A stretch of 64,000 bases of DNA from Hydractinia symbiolongicarpus (Eukaryota > Cnidaria > Hydrozoa > Anthoathecata > Hydractiniidae): contig NC_079875.1 of the NCBI RefSeq assembly GCF_029227915.1, positions 41,809,201-41,873,200 of the forward strand, read 5' to 3'. The first letter of the stretch is position 1. Every line of letters begins with the position of its first letter. Shown piece after piece: positions 47,376 to 60,200 of the stretch. The notes beneath the pieces were generated by a model. That model made no database searches and was not told where the DNA came from. It saw only the letters and a program-made list of their open reading frames with translations. Position numbers and translations under genes: made by a program.

Positions 47376-50300
47376 TTTCGTTTGCCGGCGATTAAACCCC
47401 TTTCATTAAGCGTCTCATCAAAAATGAAAACATTTTTGAAAACTACAAGTCTCATGCGTTTTAGTGGTGAAAAAATAATTTAAAAAATTGTTCGGGAAAC
47501 TGAGTTTACTCCCTGGGTACTTTCTTTGTATACATTCGACTATACGAGGCAAGCCCGGGACTTACGGGAAATCGCGGGTTTTCGTTTGCCGGCGATTAAA
47601 CCACTTTCATTAAACGTCTCATCAAAAATGAAAACATTTCTGAAAACTACAAGTCTCATGCGTTTTAGTGGAGAAAAAATAATTTAAAAAATCGTTCGGG
47701 AAATGAGTTTACTCCCTGGGTACTTTCTTTGTATACTTTTGACTATACGAGCTGAGTCCGGGATTTACGGGAAATCGCGGGTTTTCGTTTACCGGCGATT
47801 AAACTTCCTTTATTCAGCGTCTCATCAAAAATGAAAACATTTTTAAAAAATACAAGTCTCATGCGTTTTAGTGGTGAAAAGATAATTTAAAAAATCGTTT
47901 TGGAAATGAGTTTACTCCCTGGGTACTTTCTTTGTATACATTCGACTATACGGGCCAAGCCCGGGATTTACGGGAAATCGCGGGTTTTCGTTTGCCGGCG
48001 ATTAAACCACTTTCATTAAACGTCTCATCAAAAATGAAAACATTTCTGAAAACTACAAGTCTCATGCGTTTTAGTGGTGAAAAAATAATTTAAAAAATCG
48101 TTCGGGAAATGTGTTTACTCCCTGGGTACTTTCTATGTATACTTTTGACTATACGGGCCGATTCCGGGGTTTACGGGAAATCGCGGGTTTTCGTTTGCCG
48201 GCGATTAAACCACATTCATTAAGCGTCTCATCAAAAATGAAAACATTTCTGATAACTAAAAGTCTCATACGTTTTAGTGGTGAAAAAATAATTTAAAAAA
48301 TCGTTCTGGAAATGAGTTTACTCACAGGGTACTTTCTTTGTATACATTCGACTATACGGGCCAAGCCCGGATTTACGGGAAATCGCGGGTTTTCGTTTGC
48401 CGGCGATTAAACCCCTTTCATTAAGCGTCTCATCAAAAATGAAAACATTTTTGAAAACTACAAGTCTCATGCGTTTTAGTGGTGAAAAAATAATTTAAAA
48501 AATTGTTCGGGAAACTGAGTTTACTCCCTGGGTACTTTCTTTGTATACATTCGACTGTACGGGGCAAGCCCGGGATTTACGGGAAATCGCGGGTTTTCGT
48601 TTGCCGGCGATTAAACCACTTTCATTAAACGTCTCATCAAAAATGAAAACATTTCTGAAAACTACAAGTCTCATGCGTTTTAGTGGTGAAAAAATAATTT
48701 AAAAAATCGTTCGGGAAATGAGTTTACTCCCTGGGTACTTTCTTTGTATACTTTTGACTATACGAGCTGAGTCCGGGATTTACGGGAAATCGCGGGTTTT
48801 CGTTTACCGGCGATTAAACTTCCTTTATTCAGCGTCTCATCAAAAATGAAAACATTTTTAAAAACTACAAGTCTCACGGGCTTTAGTGGTGAAATAATAA
48901 TTTAAAAAATCGTTCGGGAAATGAGTTTACTCCCTGGGTACTTTCTTTGTATACTTTTGACTATACGAGCTGAGTCCGGGATTTACGTGAAATCGCGGGT
49001 TTTCGTTTACCGGCGATTAAACTTCCTTTATTCAGCGTCTCATCAAAAATGAAAACATTTTTAAAAACTACAAGTCTCATGGGCTTTAGTGGTGAAATAA
49101 TAATTTAAAAAATCGTTCGGGAAATGAGTTTACTCCCTGGGTACTTTCTTTGTATACTTTTGACTACACGGGCCGAGTCCGGGGTTTACGGGAAATGGCG
49201 GGTTTTCGTTTGCCTGCGATTAAACCACTTTCATTAAACGTCTCATCAAAAATGAAAACATTTCTGAAAACTACAAGTCTCATGCGTTTTAGTGGTGAAA
49301 AAATAATTTAAAAAATCGTTCGGGAAATGAGTTTACTCCCTGGGAACTTTCTTTGTATACTTTTGACTATACGAGCTGAGTCCGGGATTTACGGGAAATC
49401 GCGGGTTTTCGTTTACCGGCGATTAAACTTCCTTTATTCAGCGTCTCATCAAAAATGAAAACATTTTTAAAAACTACAAGTCTCATGGGTTTTAGTGGTG
49501 AAATAATAATTTAAAAAATTGTTCGGGAAATGATTTTACTCCCTGGGTACTTTCTTTGTATACTTTTGACTACACGGGCCGAGTCCGGGGTTTACGGGAA
49601 ATGGCGGGTTTTCGTTTGCCGTCGATTAAACTTCTTTTATTCAGCGTCTCATCAAAAATGAAGACATTTTTAAAAACTACAAGTCTCATGCGTTTTAGTG
49701 GTGAAAAGATAATATAAAAAATCGTTTTGGAAATGAGTTTACTCCCTGGGTACTTTCTTTGTATACTTTTGACTATACGGGCCGAGTCCGGGATTTACGG
49801 GAAATCGCGGGTTTTCGTTTCTCGGCGATTAAACCTCTTTTATTCAGCGTCTCATCAAAAATGAAAACATTTTTGAAAACTACAAGTCTTATGCGTTTTA
49901 GTGGTGAAAAAATATATTAAAAAATCGTTCTGGAAATGAGTTTACTCACAGGGTACTTTCTTTGTATACATTCGACTATACGGGCCAAGACCGGGATTTA
50001 CGGGAAATCGCGGGTTTTCGTTTGCCGGCGATTAAACCCCTTTTATTAAGCGTCTCATCAAAAATGAAAACATTTTTGAAAACTACAAGTCTCATGCGTT
50101 TTAGTGGTGAAAAAATAATTTAAAAAATTGTTCGGGAAACTGAGTTTACTCCCTGGGTACTTTCTTTGTATACATTCGACTATACGGGGCAAGCCCGGGA
50201 CTTACGGGAAATCGCGGGTTTTCGTTTGCCGGCGATTAAACCACTTTCATTAAACGTCTCATCAAAAATAAAAACATATTTGAAAACTACAAGTCTCATG

Positions 50301-50565
50301 CGTTTTAGTGGTGAAAAAATAATTTAAAAAATCGTTCGGGAAATGAGGTTAATTCCTGGGTACTTTCTTTGTATACTTTTGACTATACGAGCTGAGTCGG
50401 GGATTTACGGGAAATCGCGGGTTTTCGTTTACCGGCGATTAAACTTCCTTTATTCAGCGTCTCATCAAAAATGAAAACATTTTTAAAAACTACAAGTCTC
50501 ATGCGTTTTAGTGGTGAAAGGATAATTAAAAAAATCGTTTTGGAAATGAGTTTACACCCTGGGTA
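47375..50565 (+). repeat. Mixed satellite monomers before the 33-mer pair
   Basis: About sixteen monomers rich in ACGAGCTGAGTCC cores. Local periodicities include a monomer-scale duplication at 48,698-49,103 and a 406-bp spacing of GACTACACGGGCCGAG (49,162 and 49,568). A late GGCCAAGACCGGG monomer near 49,984 relates to the 5-mer block. Nothing other than satellite is visible. Confidence 0.7.
48698..49103 (+). repeat. Adjacent near-identical monomer pair (2 x 203 bp)
   Basis: Monomers 48,698-48,900 and 48,901-49,103 differ at only two positions that I can see: TTACGGGAAATC against TTACGTGAAATC, and CTCACGGGC against CTCATGGGC. Adjacent monomers elsewhere usually differ at many more sites. 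This is a recent single-monomer duplication. Confidence 0.88.
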
Positions 50566-53500
50566 CTTTCTTTGTATACATTCGACTATACGGGCCAAGC
50601 CCGGGATTTACGGGAAATCGCGGGTTTTCGTTTGCCGGCGATTAAACCACTTTCATTAAACGTCTCATCAAAAATGAAAACATTTCGGAAAACTACAAGT
50701 CTCATGCGTTTTAGTGGTGAAAAAATAATTTAAAAAATCGTTCGGGAAATGTGTTTACTCCCTGGGTACTTTTTTGTATACTTTTGACTATCCGGGCCGA
50801 GTCCGGGGTTTACGGGAAATCGCGGGTTTTCGTTTGCCGGCGATTAAACCACATTCATTAAGCGTCTCATCAAAAATGAAAACATTTCTGATAACTAAAA
50901 GTCTTATACGTTTTAGTGGTGAAAAAATAATTTAAAAAATCGTTCTGGAAATGAGTTTACTCACAGGGTACTTTCTTTGTATACATTCGACTATACGGTC
51001 CAAGCCCGGATTTACGGGAAATCGCGGGTTTTCGTTTGCCGGCGATTAAACCCCTTTCATTAAGCGTCTCATCAAAAATGAAAACATTTTTGAAAACTAC
51101 AAGTCTCATGCGTTTTAGTGGTGAAAAAGTAATTTAAAAAATTGTTCGGGAAACTGAGTTTACTCCCTGGGTACTCTCTTTGTACACATTCGACTGTACG
51201 GGGCAAGCCCGGGATTTACGGGAAATCGCGGGTTTTCGTTTGCCGGCGATTAAACCACTTTCATTAAACGTCTCATCAAAAATGAAAACATTTTTGAAAA
51301 CTACAAGTCTCATGCGTTTTAGTGGTGAAAAGATAATTTAAAAAATCGTTTTGAAAATTAGTTTACTCACAGGGTACTTTCTTTGTATACTTTTGACTAT
51401 ACGAGCTGAGTCCGGGATTTACGGGAAATCGCGGGTTTTCGTTTGCCGGTGATTAAACCACTTTCATTAAACGTCTCATCAAAAATGAAAACATTTCTGA
51501 AAACTACAAGTCTCATGCGTTTTAGTGGTGAAAAAATAATTTAAAAAACCGTTCGGGAAATGTGTTTACTCCCTGGGTACTTTTTTGTATACTTTTGACT
51601 ATACGAGCTGAGTCCGGGATTTACGGGAAATCGCGGGTTTTCGTTTACCGGCGATTAAACTTCCTTTATTCAGCGTCTCATCAAAAATGAAAACATTTTT
51701 AAAAACTACAAGTCTCATGCGTTTTAGTGGTGAAAAAATAATTTAAAAAATCGTTCTGGAAATGAGTTTACTCCCTGGGTACTTTCTTTGTATACATTCG
51801 ACTGTACGGGGCAAGCCCGGGATTTACGGGAAATCGCGGGTTTTCGTTTGCCGGCGATTAAACCCCTTTCATTAAGCGTCTCATCAAAAATGAAAACATT
51901 TTTGAAAACTACAAGTCTCATGCGTTTTAGTGGTGAAAAAGTAATTTAAAAAATTGTTCGGGAAACTGAGTTTACTCCCTGGGTACTTTCTTTGTATACA
52001 TTCCACTGTACGGGGCAAGCCCGGGATTTACGGGAAATCGCGGGTTTTCGTTTGCCGGCGATTAAACCACTTTCATTAAACGTCTCATCAAAAATGAAAA
52101 CATTTCTGAAAACTACAAGTCTCATGCGTTTTAGTGGTGAAAAGATAATTTAAAAAATCGTTTTGAAAATTAGTTTACTCACAGGGTACTTTCTTTGTAT
52201 ACTTTTGACTATACGAGCTGAGTCCGGGATTTACGGGAAATCGCGGGTTTTCGTTTGCCGGTGATTAAACCACTTTCATTAAACGTCTCATCAAAAATGA
52301 AAACATTTCTGAAAACTACAAGTCTCATGCGTTTTAGTGGTGAAAAAATAATTTAAAAAATCGTTCGGGAAATGTGTTTACTCCCTGGGTACTTTTTTGT
52401 ATACTTTTGACTATACGAGCTGAGTCCGGGATTTACGGGAAATCGCGGGTTTTCGTTTACCGGCGATTAAACTTCCTTTATTCAGCGTCTCATCAAAAAT
52501 GAAAACATTTTTAAAAACTACAAGTCTCATGCGTTTTAGTGGTGAAAAAATAATTTAAAAAATCGTTCGGGAAATGAGTTTACTCCCTGGGTATTTTTTT
52601 GTAAACTTTTGACTATACGGGCCGAGTCCGGGGTTTACGGGAAATCGCGGGTTTTCGTTTGCCGGCGATTAAACCACATTCATTAAGCGTCTCATCAAAA
52701 ATGAAAACATTTCTGATAACTAAAAGTCTCATACGTTTTAGTGGTGAAAAAATAATTTAAAAAATCGTTCTGGAAATGAGTTTACTCCCTGGGTACTTTC
52801 TTTGTATACATTCGACTGTACGGGGCAAGCCCGGGATTTACGGGAAATCGCGGGTTTTCGTTTGCCGGCGATTAAACTACTTTCATTAAACGTCTCATCA
52901 AAAATGAAAACATTTCTGAAAACTACAAGTCTCATGCGTTTTAGTGGTGAAAAAATAATTTAAAAAATCGTTCGGGAAATGAGTTTACTCCCTGGGTACT
53001 TTCTTTGTATACTTTTGACTATACGAGCTGAGTCCGGGATTTACGGGAAATCGCGGGTTTTCGTTTACCGGCGATTAAACTTCCTTTATTCAGCGTCTCA
53101 TCAAAAATGAAAACATTTTTAAAAACTACAAGTCTCATGGGCTTTAGTGGTGAAATAATAATTTAAAAAATCGTTCGGGAAATGAGTTTACTCCCTGGGT
53201 ACTTTCTTTGTATACTTTTGACTACACGGGCCGAGTCCGGGGTTTACGGGAAATGGCGGGTTTTCGTTTGCCGGCGATTAAACCACTTTCATTAAACGTC
53301 TTATCAAAAATGAAAACATTTCTAAAAACTACAAGTCTCATGCGTTTTAGTGGTGAAAAAATAATTTAAAAAATCGTTCGGGAAATGAGTTTACTCCCTG
53401 GGTACTTTCTTTGTATACTTTTGACTATACGAGCTGAGTCCAGGATTTACGGGAAATCGCGGGTTTTCGTTTACAGGCGATTAAACTTCCTTTATTCAGC

Positions 53501-56500
53501 GTCTCATCAAAAATGAAAACATTTTTAAAAACTACAAGTCTCATGCGTTTTAGTTGTGAAATAATAATTTAAAAAATCGTTCGGGAAATGAGTTTACTCC
53601 CTGGGTACTTTCTTTGTATACTTTTGACTACACGGGCCGAGGCCGGGGTTTACAAGAAATGGCGGGTGTTCGTTTGCCGTCGATTAAACTTCTTTTATTC
53701 AGCGTCTCATCAAAAATGAAGACATTTTTAAAAACTACAAGTCTCATGCGTTTTAGTGGTGAAAAGATAATTTAAAAAATCGTTTTGGAAATGAGTTTAC
53801 TCACAGGGTACTTTCTTTTTATACATTCGACTATACGGGCCAAGCCTGGGATTTACGGGAAATCGCGGGTTTTCGTTTGCCGTCGATTAAACCACATTTA
53901 TTAAGCGTCTCATCAAAAATGAAAACATTTCTGATAACTAAAAGTCTCATACGTTTTACTGGTGAAAAAATAATTTTAAAAATCGTTCGGAAATGAGTTT
54001 ACTCCCTGGGTACTTTCTTTGTATACTTTTGACTATACGGGCCGAGTCCGGGATTTATGGGAAATGGCGGGTTTTCGTTTGCCGTCGAATAAACTTCTTT
54101 TATTCAGCGTCTCATCAAAAATTAAAACATTTTTAAAAACTACAAGTCTCATGCGTTTTAGTGGTGAAAAGATAATTTGAAAAATCGTTTTGGAAATGAG
54201 TTTACTCACGGGGTACTTTCTTTGTATCCATTCGACTATACGGGCCAAGCCCGTGGATTTACGGGAAATCGCGGGTTTTCGTTTGCCGGCGATTAAACCT
54301 CTTTTATTCAGCGTCTCATCAAAAATGAAAACACTTTTAAAAACTACAAGTTTCATGCGTTTTAGTGGTGACAAAATAATTTAAAAAATCGTTCGGGAAA
54401 TGAGTTTACTCCCTGGGTACTTTCTTTGTATACTTTTGACTATACGAGCTGAGTCCTGGATTTACGGGAAATCGCGGGTTTTCGTTTGCCGGCAATTAAA
54501 CCACATTCATTAAACGTCTCATCAAAAATAAAAACATTTCTGATAACTAAAAGTCTCATACGTTTTAGTTGTGTAAAAATAATTTTAAAAATCGTTCGGG
54601 AAATGAGTTTACTCCCTGGGTACTTTCTTTGTATACTTTTGACTACACAGGCCGAGTCCGGGGTTTACGGGAAATGGCGGGTTTTCGTTTGCCGTCGATT
54701 AAACTTCTTTTATTCAGCGTCTCATCAAAAATGAAGACATTTTTAAAAACTACAAGTCTCATGCGTTTTAGTGGTGAAAAGATAATTTAAAAAATCGTTT
54801 TGGAAATGAGTTTACTCACAGGGTACTTTCTTTGTATACATTCGACTATACGGGCCAAGCCTGGGATTTACGGGAAATCGCGGGTTTTCGTTTGCCGGCG
54901 ATTAAACCACATTTATTAAGCGTCTCATCAAAAATGAAAACATTTCTGATAACTAAAAGTCTCATACGTTTTAGTGGTGAAAAAATAATTTTAAAAATCG
55001 TTCGGAAATGAGTTTACTCCCTGGGTACTTTCTTTGTATACTTTTGACTATACGGGCCGAGTCTGGGATTTATGGGAAATGGCGGGTTTTCGTTTGCCGT
55101 CGAATAAACTTCTTTTATTCAGCGTCTCATCAAAAATTAAAACATTTTTAAAAACTACAAGTCTCATGCGTTTTAGTGGTGAAAAGATAATTTGAAAAAT
55201 CGTTTTGGAAATGAGTTTACTCACAGGGTACTTTCTTTGTATACATTCGACTATACGGGCCAAGCCCGGGATTTACGGGAAATCGCGTGTTTTCGTTTGC
55301 CGGCAATTAAACCATATGCATTAAGCGTCTCATCAAAAATGAAAACATTTCTGATAACTAAAAGTCTCATACGTTTTAGTTGTGAAAAAATAATTTTAAA
55401 AATCGTTCGGGAAATGAGTTTACTCCCTGGGTACTTTCTTTGTATACTTTTGACTATACAGGCCGAGTCCGGGATTTACGGGAAATCGCGGGTTTTCGTT
55501 TGTCGGCGATTAAACCTCTTTTATTCAGCGTCTCATCAAAAATGAAAACACTTTTAAAAACTACAAGTTTCATGCGTTTTAGTGGTGACAAAATAATTTA
55601 AAAAATCGTTCGGGAAATGAGTTTACTCCCTGGGTACTTTCTTTGTATACTTTTGACTATACGAGCTGAGTCCTGGATTTACGGGAAATCGCAGGTTTTC
55701 GTTTACCGGCGATTAAACTTTCTTTATTCAACGTCTCATCAAAAATGAAAACATTTTTAAAAACTACAAGTCTCATGGGCTTTAGTGGTGAAATAATAAT
55801 TTAAAAAATCGTTCGGGAAATGAGTTTACTCCCTGGGTACTTTCTTTGTATACCTTTGACTATACGGGCCGCGTCCGGGGTTTACGGGAAATGGCGGGTT
55901 TTCGTTTGCCGTGGATTAAACTTCTTTTATTCAGCGTCTCATCAAAAATGAAGATATTTTTAAAAACTACAAGTGTCATGCGTTTTAGTGGTGAAAAGAT
56001 AATTTAAAAAATCGTTTTGGAAATGAGTTTACTCACAGGGTACTTTCTTTGTATACATTCGACTATACGGGCCAAGCCCGGGATTTACGGGAAATCGCGG
56101 GTTTTCGTTTGCCGGCGATTAAACCACATTTATTAAGCGTCTCATCAAAAATAAAAACATTTCTGATAACTAAAAGTCTCATACGTTTTAGTGGTGAAAA
56201 AATAATTTTAAAAATCGTTCGAAAATGAGTTTACTCCCTGGGTACTTTCTTTGTATACTTTTGACTATACGGGCCGAGTCTGGGATTTATGGGAAATGGC
56301 GGGTTTTCGTTTGCCGTCGAATAAACTTCTTTTATTCAGCGTCTCATCAAAAATTAAAACATTTTTAAAAACTACAAGTCTCATGCGTTTTAGTGGTGAA
56401 AAGATAATTTGAAAAATCGTTTTGGAAATGAGTTTACTCACAGGGTACTTTCTTTGTATACATTCGACTATACGGGCCAAGCCCGGGATTTACGGGAAAT

Positions 56501-57259
56501 CGCGTGTTTTCGTTTGCCGGCAATTAAACCATATGCATTAAGCGTCTCATCAAAAATGAAAACATTTCTGATAACTAAAAGTCTCATACGTTTTAGTTGT
56601 GAAAAAATAATTTTAAAAATCGTTCGGGAAATGAGTTTACTCCCTGGGTACTTTCTTTGTATACTTTTGACTATACAGGCCGAGTCCGGGATTTACGGGA
56701 AATCGCGGGTTTTCGTTTGTCGGCGATTAAACCTCTTTTATTCAGCGTCTCATCAAAAATGAAAACACTTTTAAAAACTACAAGTTTCATGCGTTTTAGT
56801 GGTAACAAAATAATTTAAAAAATCGTTCGGGAAATGAGTTTACTCCCTGGGTACTTTCTTTGTATACTTTTGACTATACGAGCTGAGTCCTGGATTTACG
56901 GGAAATCGCGGGTTTTCGTTTACCGGCGATTAAACTTTCTTTATTCAACGTCTCATCAAAAATAAAAAACATTTTTAAAAACTACAAGTCTCATGGGCTT
57001 TAGTGGTGAAATAATAATTTAAAAAATCGTTCGGGAAATGAGTTTACTCCCTGGGTACTTTCTTTGTATACCTTTGACTATACGGGCCGCGTCCGGGGTT
57101 TACGGGAAATGGCGGGTTTTCGTTTGCCGTGGATTAAACTTCTTTTATTCAGCGTCTCATCAAAAATGAAGACATTTTTAAAAACTACAAGTGTCATGCG
57201 TTTTAGTGGTGAAAAGATAATTTAAAAAATCGTTTTGGAAATGAGTTTACTCACAGGGT
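50565..57259 (+). repeat. 33-mer higher-order repeat, copy 1 (6,695 bp)
   Basis: All landmarks in this segment recur 6,695 bp downstream, 4 bp less than 33 x 203. Examples are CACTGTACGGGGC near 52,004 and 58,699, TATTTTTTTGTAAAC near 52,593 and 59,288, GGCCGAGGCCGGGG near 53,635 and 60,330, the inserted base in CCCGTGGATTTACG near 54,250 and 60,945, and CCATATGCATTAAG near 55,312 and 62,007. The left edge is where TTTACACCCTGGG (50,551) stops matching its partner. Inside are a 4-mer repeat (GAAAATTAGTTTAC near 51,353 and 52,165) and the nested 6-mer annotated below. Confidence 0.93.
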
Positions 57260-57263
57260 ACTT
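54830..57263 (+). repeat. Nested 6-mer higher-order repeat (1,217 bp) in 33-mer copy 1
   Basis: Copies run ~54,830-56,046 and ~56,047-57,263. At 1,217-bp spacing recur CCATATGCATTAAG (55,312 and 56,529), the CTTTCTTTATTCAACGTC monomer (55,718 and 56,935) and ACCTTTGACTATACGGGCCGCG (55,853 and 57,070). There are a few differences, for example GAAGATATTTT (55,949) against GAAGACATTTT (57,166). The last base of the nested pair coincides with the end of the 33-mer unit. Confidence 0.88.
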
Positions 57264-60200
57264 TCTTTGTATACATTCGACTATACGGGCCAAGCCCGGG
57301 ATTTACGGGAAATCGCGGGTTTTCGTTTGCCGGCGATTAAACCACTTTCATTAAACGTCTCATCAAAAATGAAAACATTTCTGAAAACTACAAGTCTCAT
57401 GCGTTTTAGTGGTGAAAAAATAATTTAAAAAATCGTTCGGGAAATGTGTTTACTCCCTGGGTACTTTTTTGTATACTTTTGACTATCCGGGCCGAGTCCG
57501 GGGTTTACGGGAAATCGCGGGTTTTCGTTTGCCGGCGATTAAACCACATTCATTAAGCGTCTCATCAAAAATGAAAACATTTCTGATAACTAAAAGTCTT
57601 ATACGTTTTAGTGGTGAAAAAATAATTTAAAAAATCGTTCTGGAAATGAGTTTACTCACAGGGTACTTTCTTTGTATACATTCGACTATACGGTCCAAGC
57701 CCGGATTTACGGGAAATCGCGGGTTTTCGTTTGCCGGCGATTAAACCCCTTTCATTAAGCGTCTCATCAAAAATGAAAACATTTTTGAAAACTACAAGTC
57801 TCATGCGTTTTAGTGGTGAAAAAGTAATTTAAAAAATTGTTCGGGAAACTGAGTTTACTCCCTGGGTACTTTCTTTGTACACATTCGACTGTACGGGGCA
57901 AGCCCGGGATTTACGGGAAATCGCGGGTTTTCGTTTGCCGGCGATTAAACCACTTTCATTAAACGTCTCATCAAAAATGAAAACATTTCTGAAAACTACA
58001 AGTCTCATGCGTTTTAGTGGTGAAAAGATAATTTAAAAAATCGTTTTGAAAATTAGTTTACTCACAGGGTACTTTCTTTGTATACTTTTGACTATACGAG
58101 CTGAGTCCGGGATTTACGGGAAATCGCGGGTTTTCGTTTGCCGGTGATTAAACCACTTTCATTAAACGTCTCATCAAAAATGAAAACATTTCTGAAAACT
58201 ACAAGTCTCATGCGTTTTAGTGGTGAAAAAATAATTTAAAAAATCGTTCGGGAAATGTGTTTACTCCCTGGGTACTTTTTTGTATACTTTTGACTATACG
58301 AGCTGAGTCCGGGATTTACGGGAAATCGCGGGTTTTCGTTTACCGGCGATTAAACTTCCTTTATTCAGCGTCTCATCAAAAATGAAAACATTTTTAAAAA
58401 CTACAAGTCTCATGCGTTTTAGTGGTGAAAAAATAATTTAAAAAATCGTTCTGGAAATGAGTTTACTCCCTGGGTACTTTCTTTGTATACATTCGACTGT
58501 ACGGGGCAAGCCCGGGATTTACGGGAAATCGCGGGTTTTCGTTTGCCGGCGATTAAACCCCTTTCATTAAGCGTCTCATCAAAAATGAAAACATTTTTGA
58601 AAACTACAAGTCTCATGCGTTTTAGTGGTGAAAAAGTAATTTAAAAAATTGTTCGGGAAACTGAGTTTACTCCCTGGGTACTTTCTTTGTATACATTCCA
58701 CTGTACGGGGCAAGCCCGGGATTTACGGGAAATCGCGGGTTTTCGTTTGCCGGCGATTAAACCACTTTCATTAAACGTCTCATCAAAAATGAAAACATTT
58801 CTGAAAACTACAAGTCTCATGCGTTTTAGTGGTGAAAAGATAATTTAAAAAATCGTTTTGAAAATTAGTTTACTCACAGGGTACTTTCTTTGTATACTTT
58901 TGACTATACGAGCTGAGTCCGGGATTTACGGGAAATCGCGGGTTTTCGTTTGCCGGTGATTAAACCACTTTCATTAAACGTCTCATCAAAAATGAAAACA
59001 TTTCTGAAAACTACAAGTCTCATGCGTTTTAGTGGTGAAAAAATAATTTAAAAAATCGTTCGGGAAATGTGTTTACTCCCTGGGTACTTTTTTGTATACT
59101 TTTGACTATACGAGCTGAGTCCGGGATTTACGGGAAATCGCGGGTTTTCGTTTACCGGCGATTAAACTTCCTTTATTCAGCGTCTCATCAAAAATGAAAA
59201 CATTTTTAAAAACTACAAGTCTCATGCGTTTTAGTGGTGAAAAAATAATTTAAAAAATCGTTCGGGAAATGAGTTTACTCCCTGGGTATTTTTTTGTAAA
59301 CTTTTGACTATACGGGCCGAGTCCGGGGTTTACGGGAAATCGCGGGTTTTCGTTTGCCGGCGATTAAACCACATTCATTAAGCGTCTCATCAAAAATGAA
59401 AACATTTCTGATAACTAAAAGTCTCATACGTTTTAGTGGTGAAAAAATAATTTAAAAAATCGTTCTGGAAATGAGTTTACTCCCTGGGTACTTTCTTTGT
59501 ATACATTCGACTGTACGGGGCAAGCCCGGGATTTACGGGAAATCGCGGGTTTTCGTTTGCCGGCGATTAAACTACTTTCATTAAACGTCTCATCAAAAAT
59601 GAAAACATTTCTGAAAACTACAAGTCTCATGCGTTTTAGTGGTGAAAAAATAATTTAAAAAATCGTTCGGGAAATGAGTTTACTCCCTGGGTACTTTCTT
59701 TGTATACTTTTGACTATACGAGCTGAGTCCGGGATTTACGGGAAATCGCGGGTTTTCGTTTACCGGCGATTAAACTTCCTTTATTCAGCGTCTCATCAAA
59801 AATGAAAACATTTTTAAAAACTACAAGTCTCATGGGCTTTAGTGGTGAAATAATAATTTAAAAAATCGTTCGGGAAATGAGTTTACTCCCTGGGTACTTT
59901 CTTTGTATACTTTTGACTACACGGGCCGAGTCCGGGGTTTACGGGAAATGGCGGGTTTTCGTTTGCCGGCGATTAAACCACTTTCATTAAACGTCTCATC
60001 AAAAATGAAAACATTTCTAAAAACTACAAGTCTCATGCGTTTTAGTGGTGAAAAAATAATTTAAAAAATCGTTCGGGAAATGAGTTTACTCCCTGGGTAC
60101 TTTCTTTGTATACTTTTGACTATACGAGCTGAGTCCAGGATTTACGGGAAATCGCGGGTTTTCGTTTACAGGCGATTAAACTTCCTTTATTCAGCGTCTC

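Noticed and set aside
54033-54374. Minus-strand open frames of 65-113 codons recurring through the window
   Set aside because: They are antisense readings of the same monomer. They overlap the plus-strand frames, shift with each unit because 203 is not a multiple of three, and have no start context or conserved codon pattern of their own.
55192-55545. 117-codon open frames, also at 56,409, 61,887 and 63,104
   Set aside because: A TAATTTAAAA to TAATTTTAAA change removes the usual stop, so the frame runs into the next monomer in a different phase. The four instances are copies of the same duplicated monomers.
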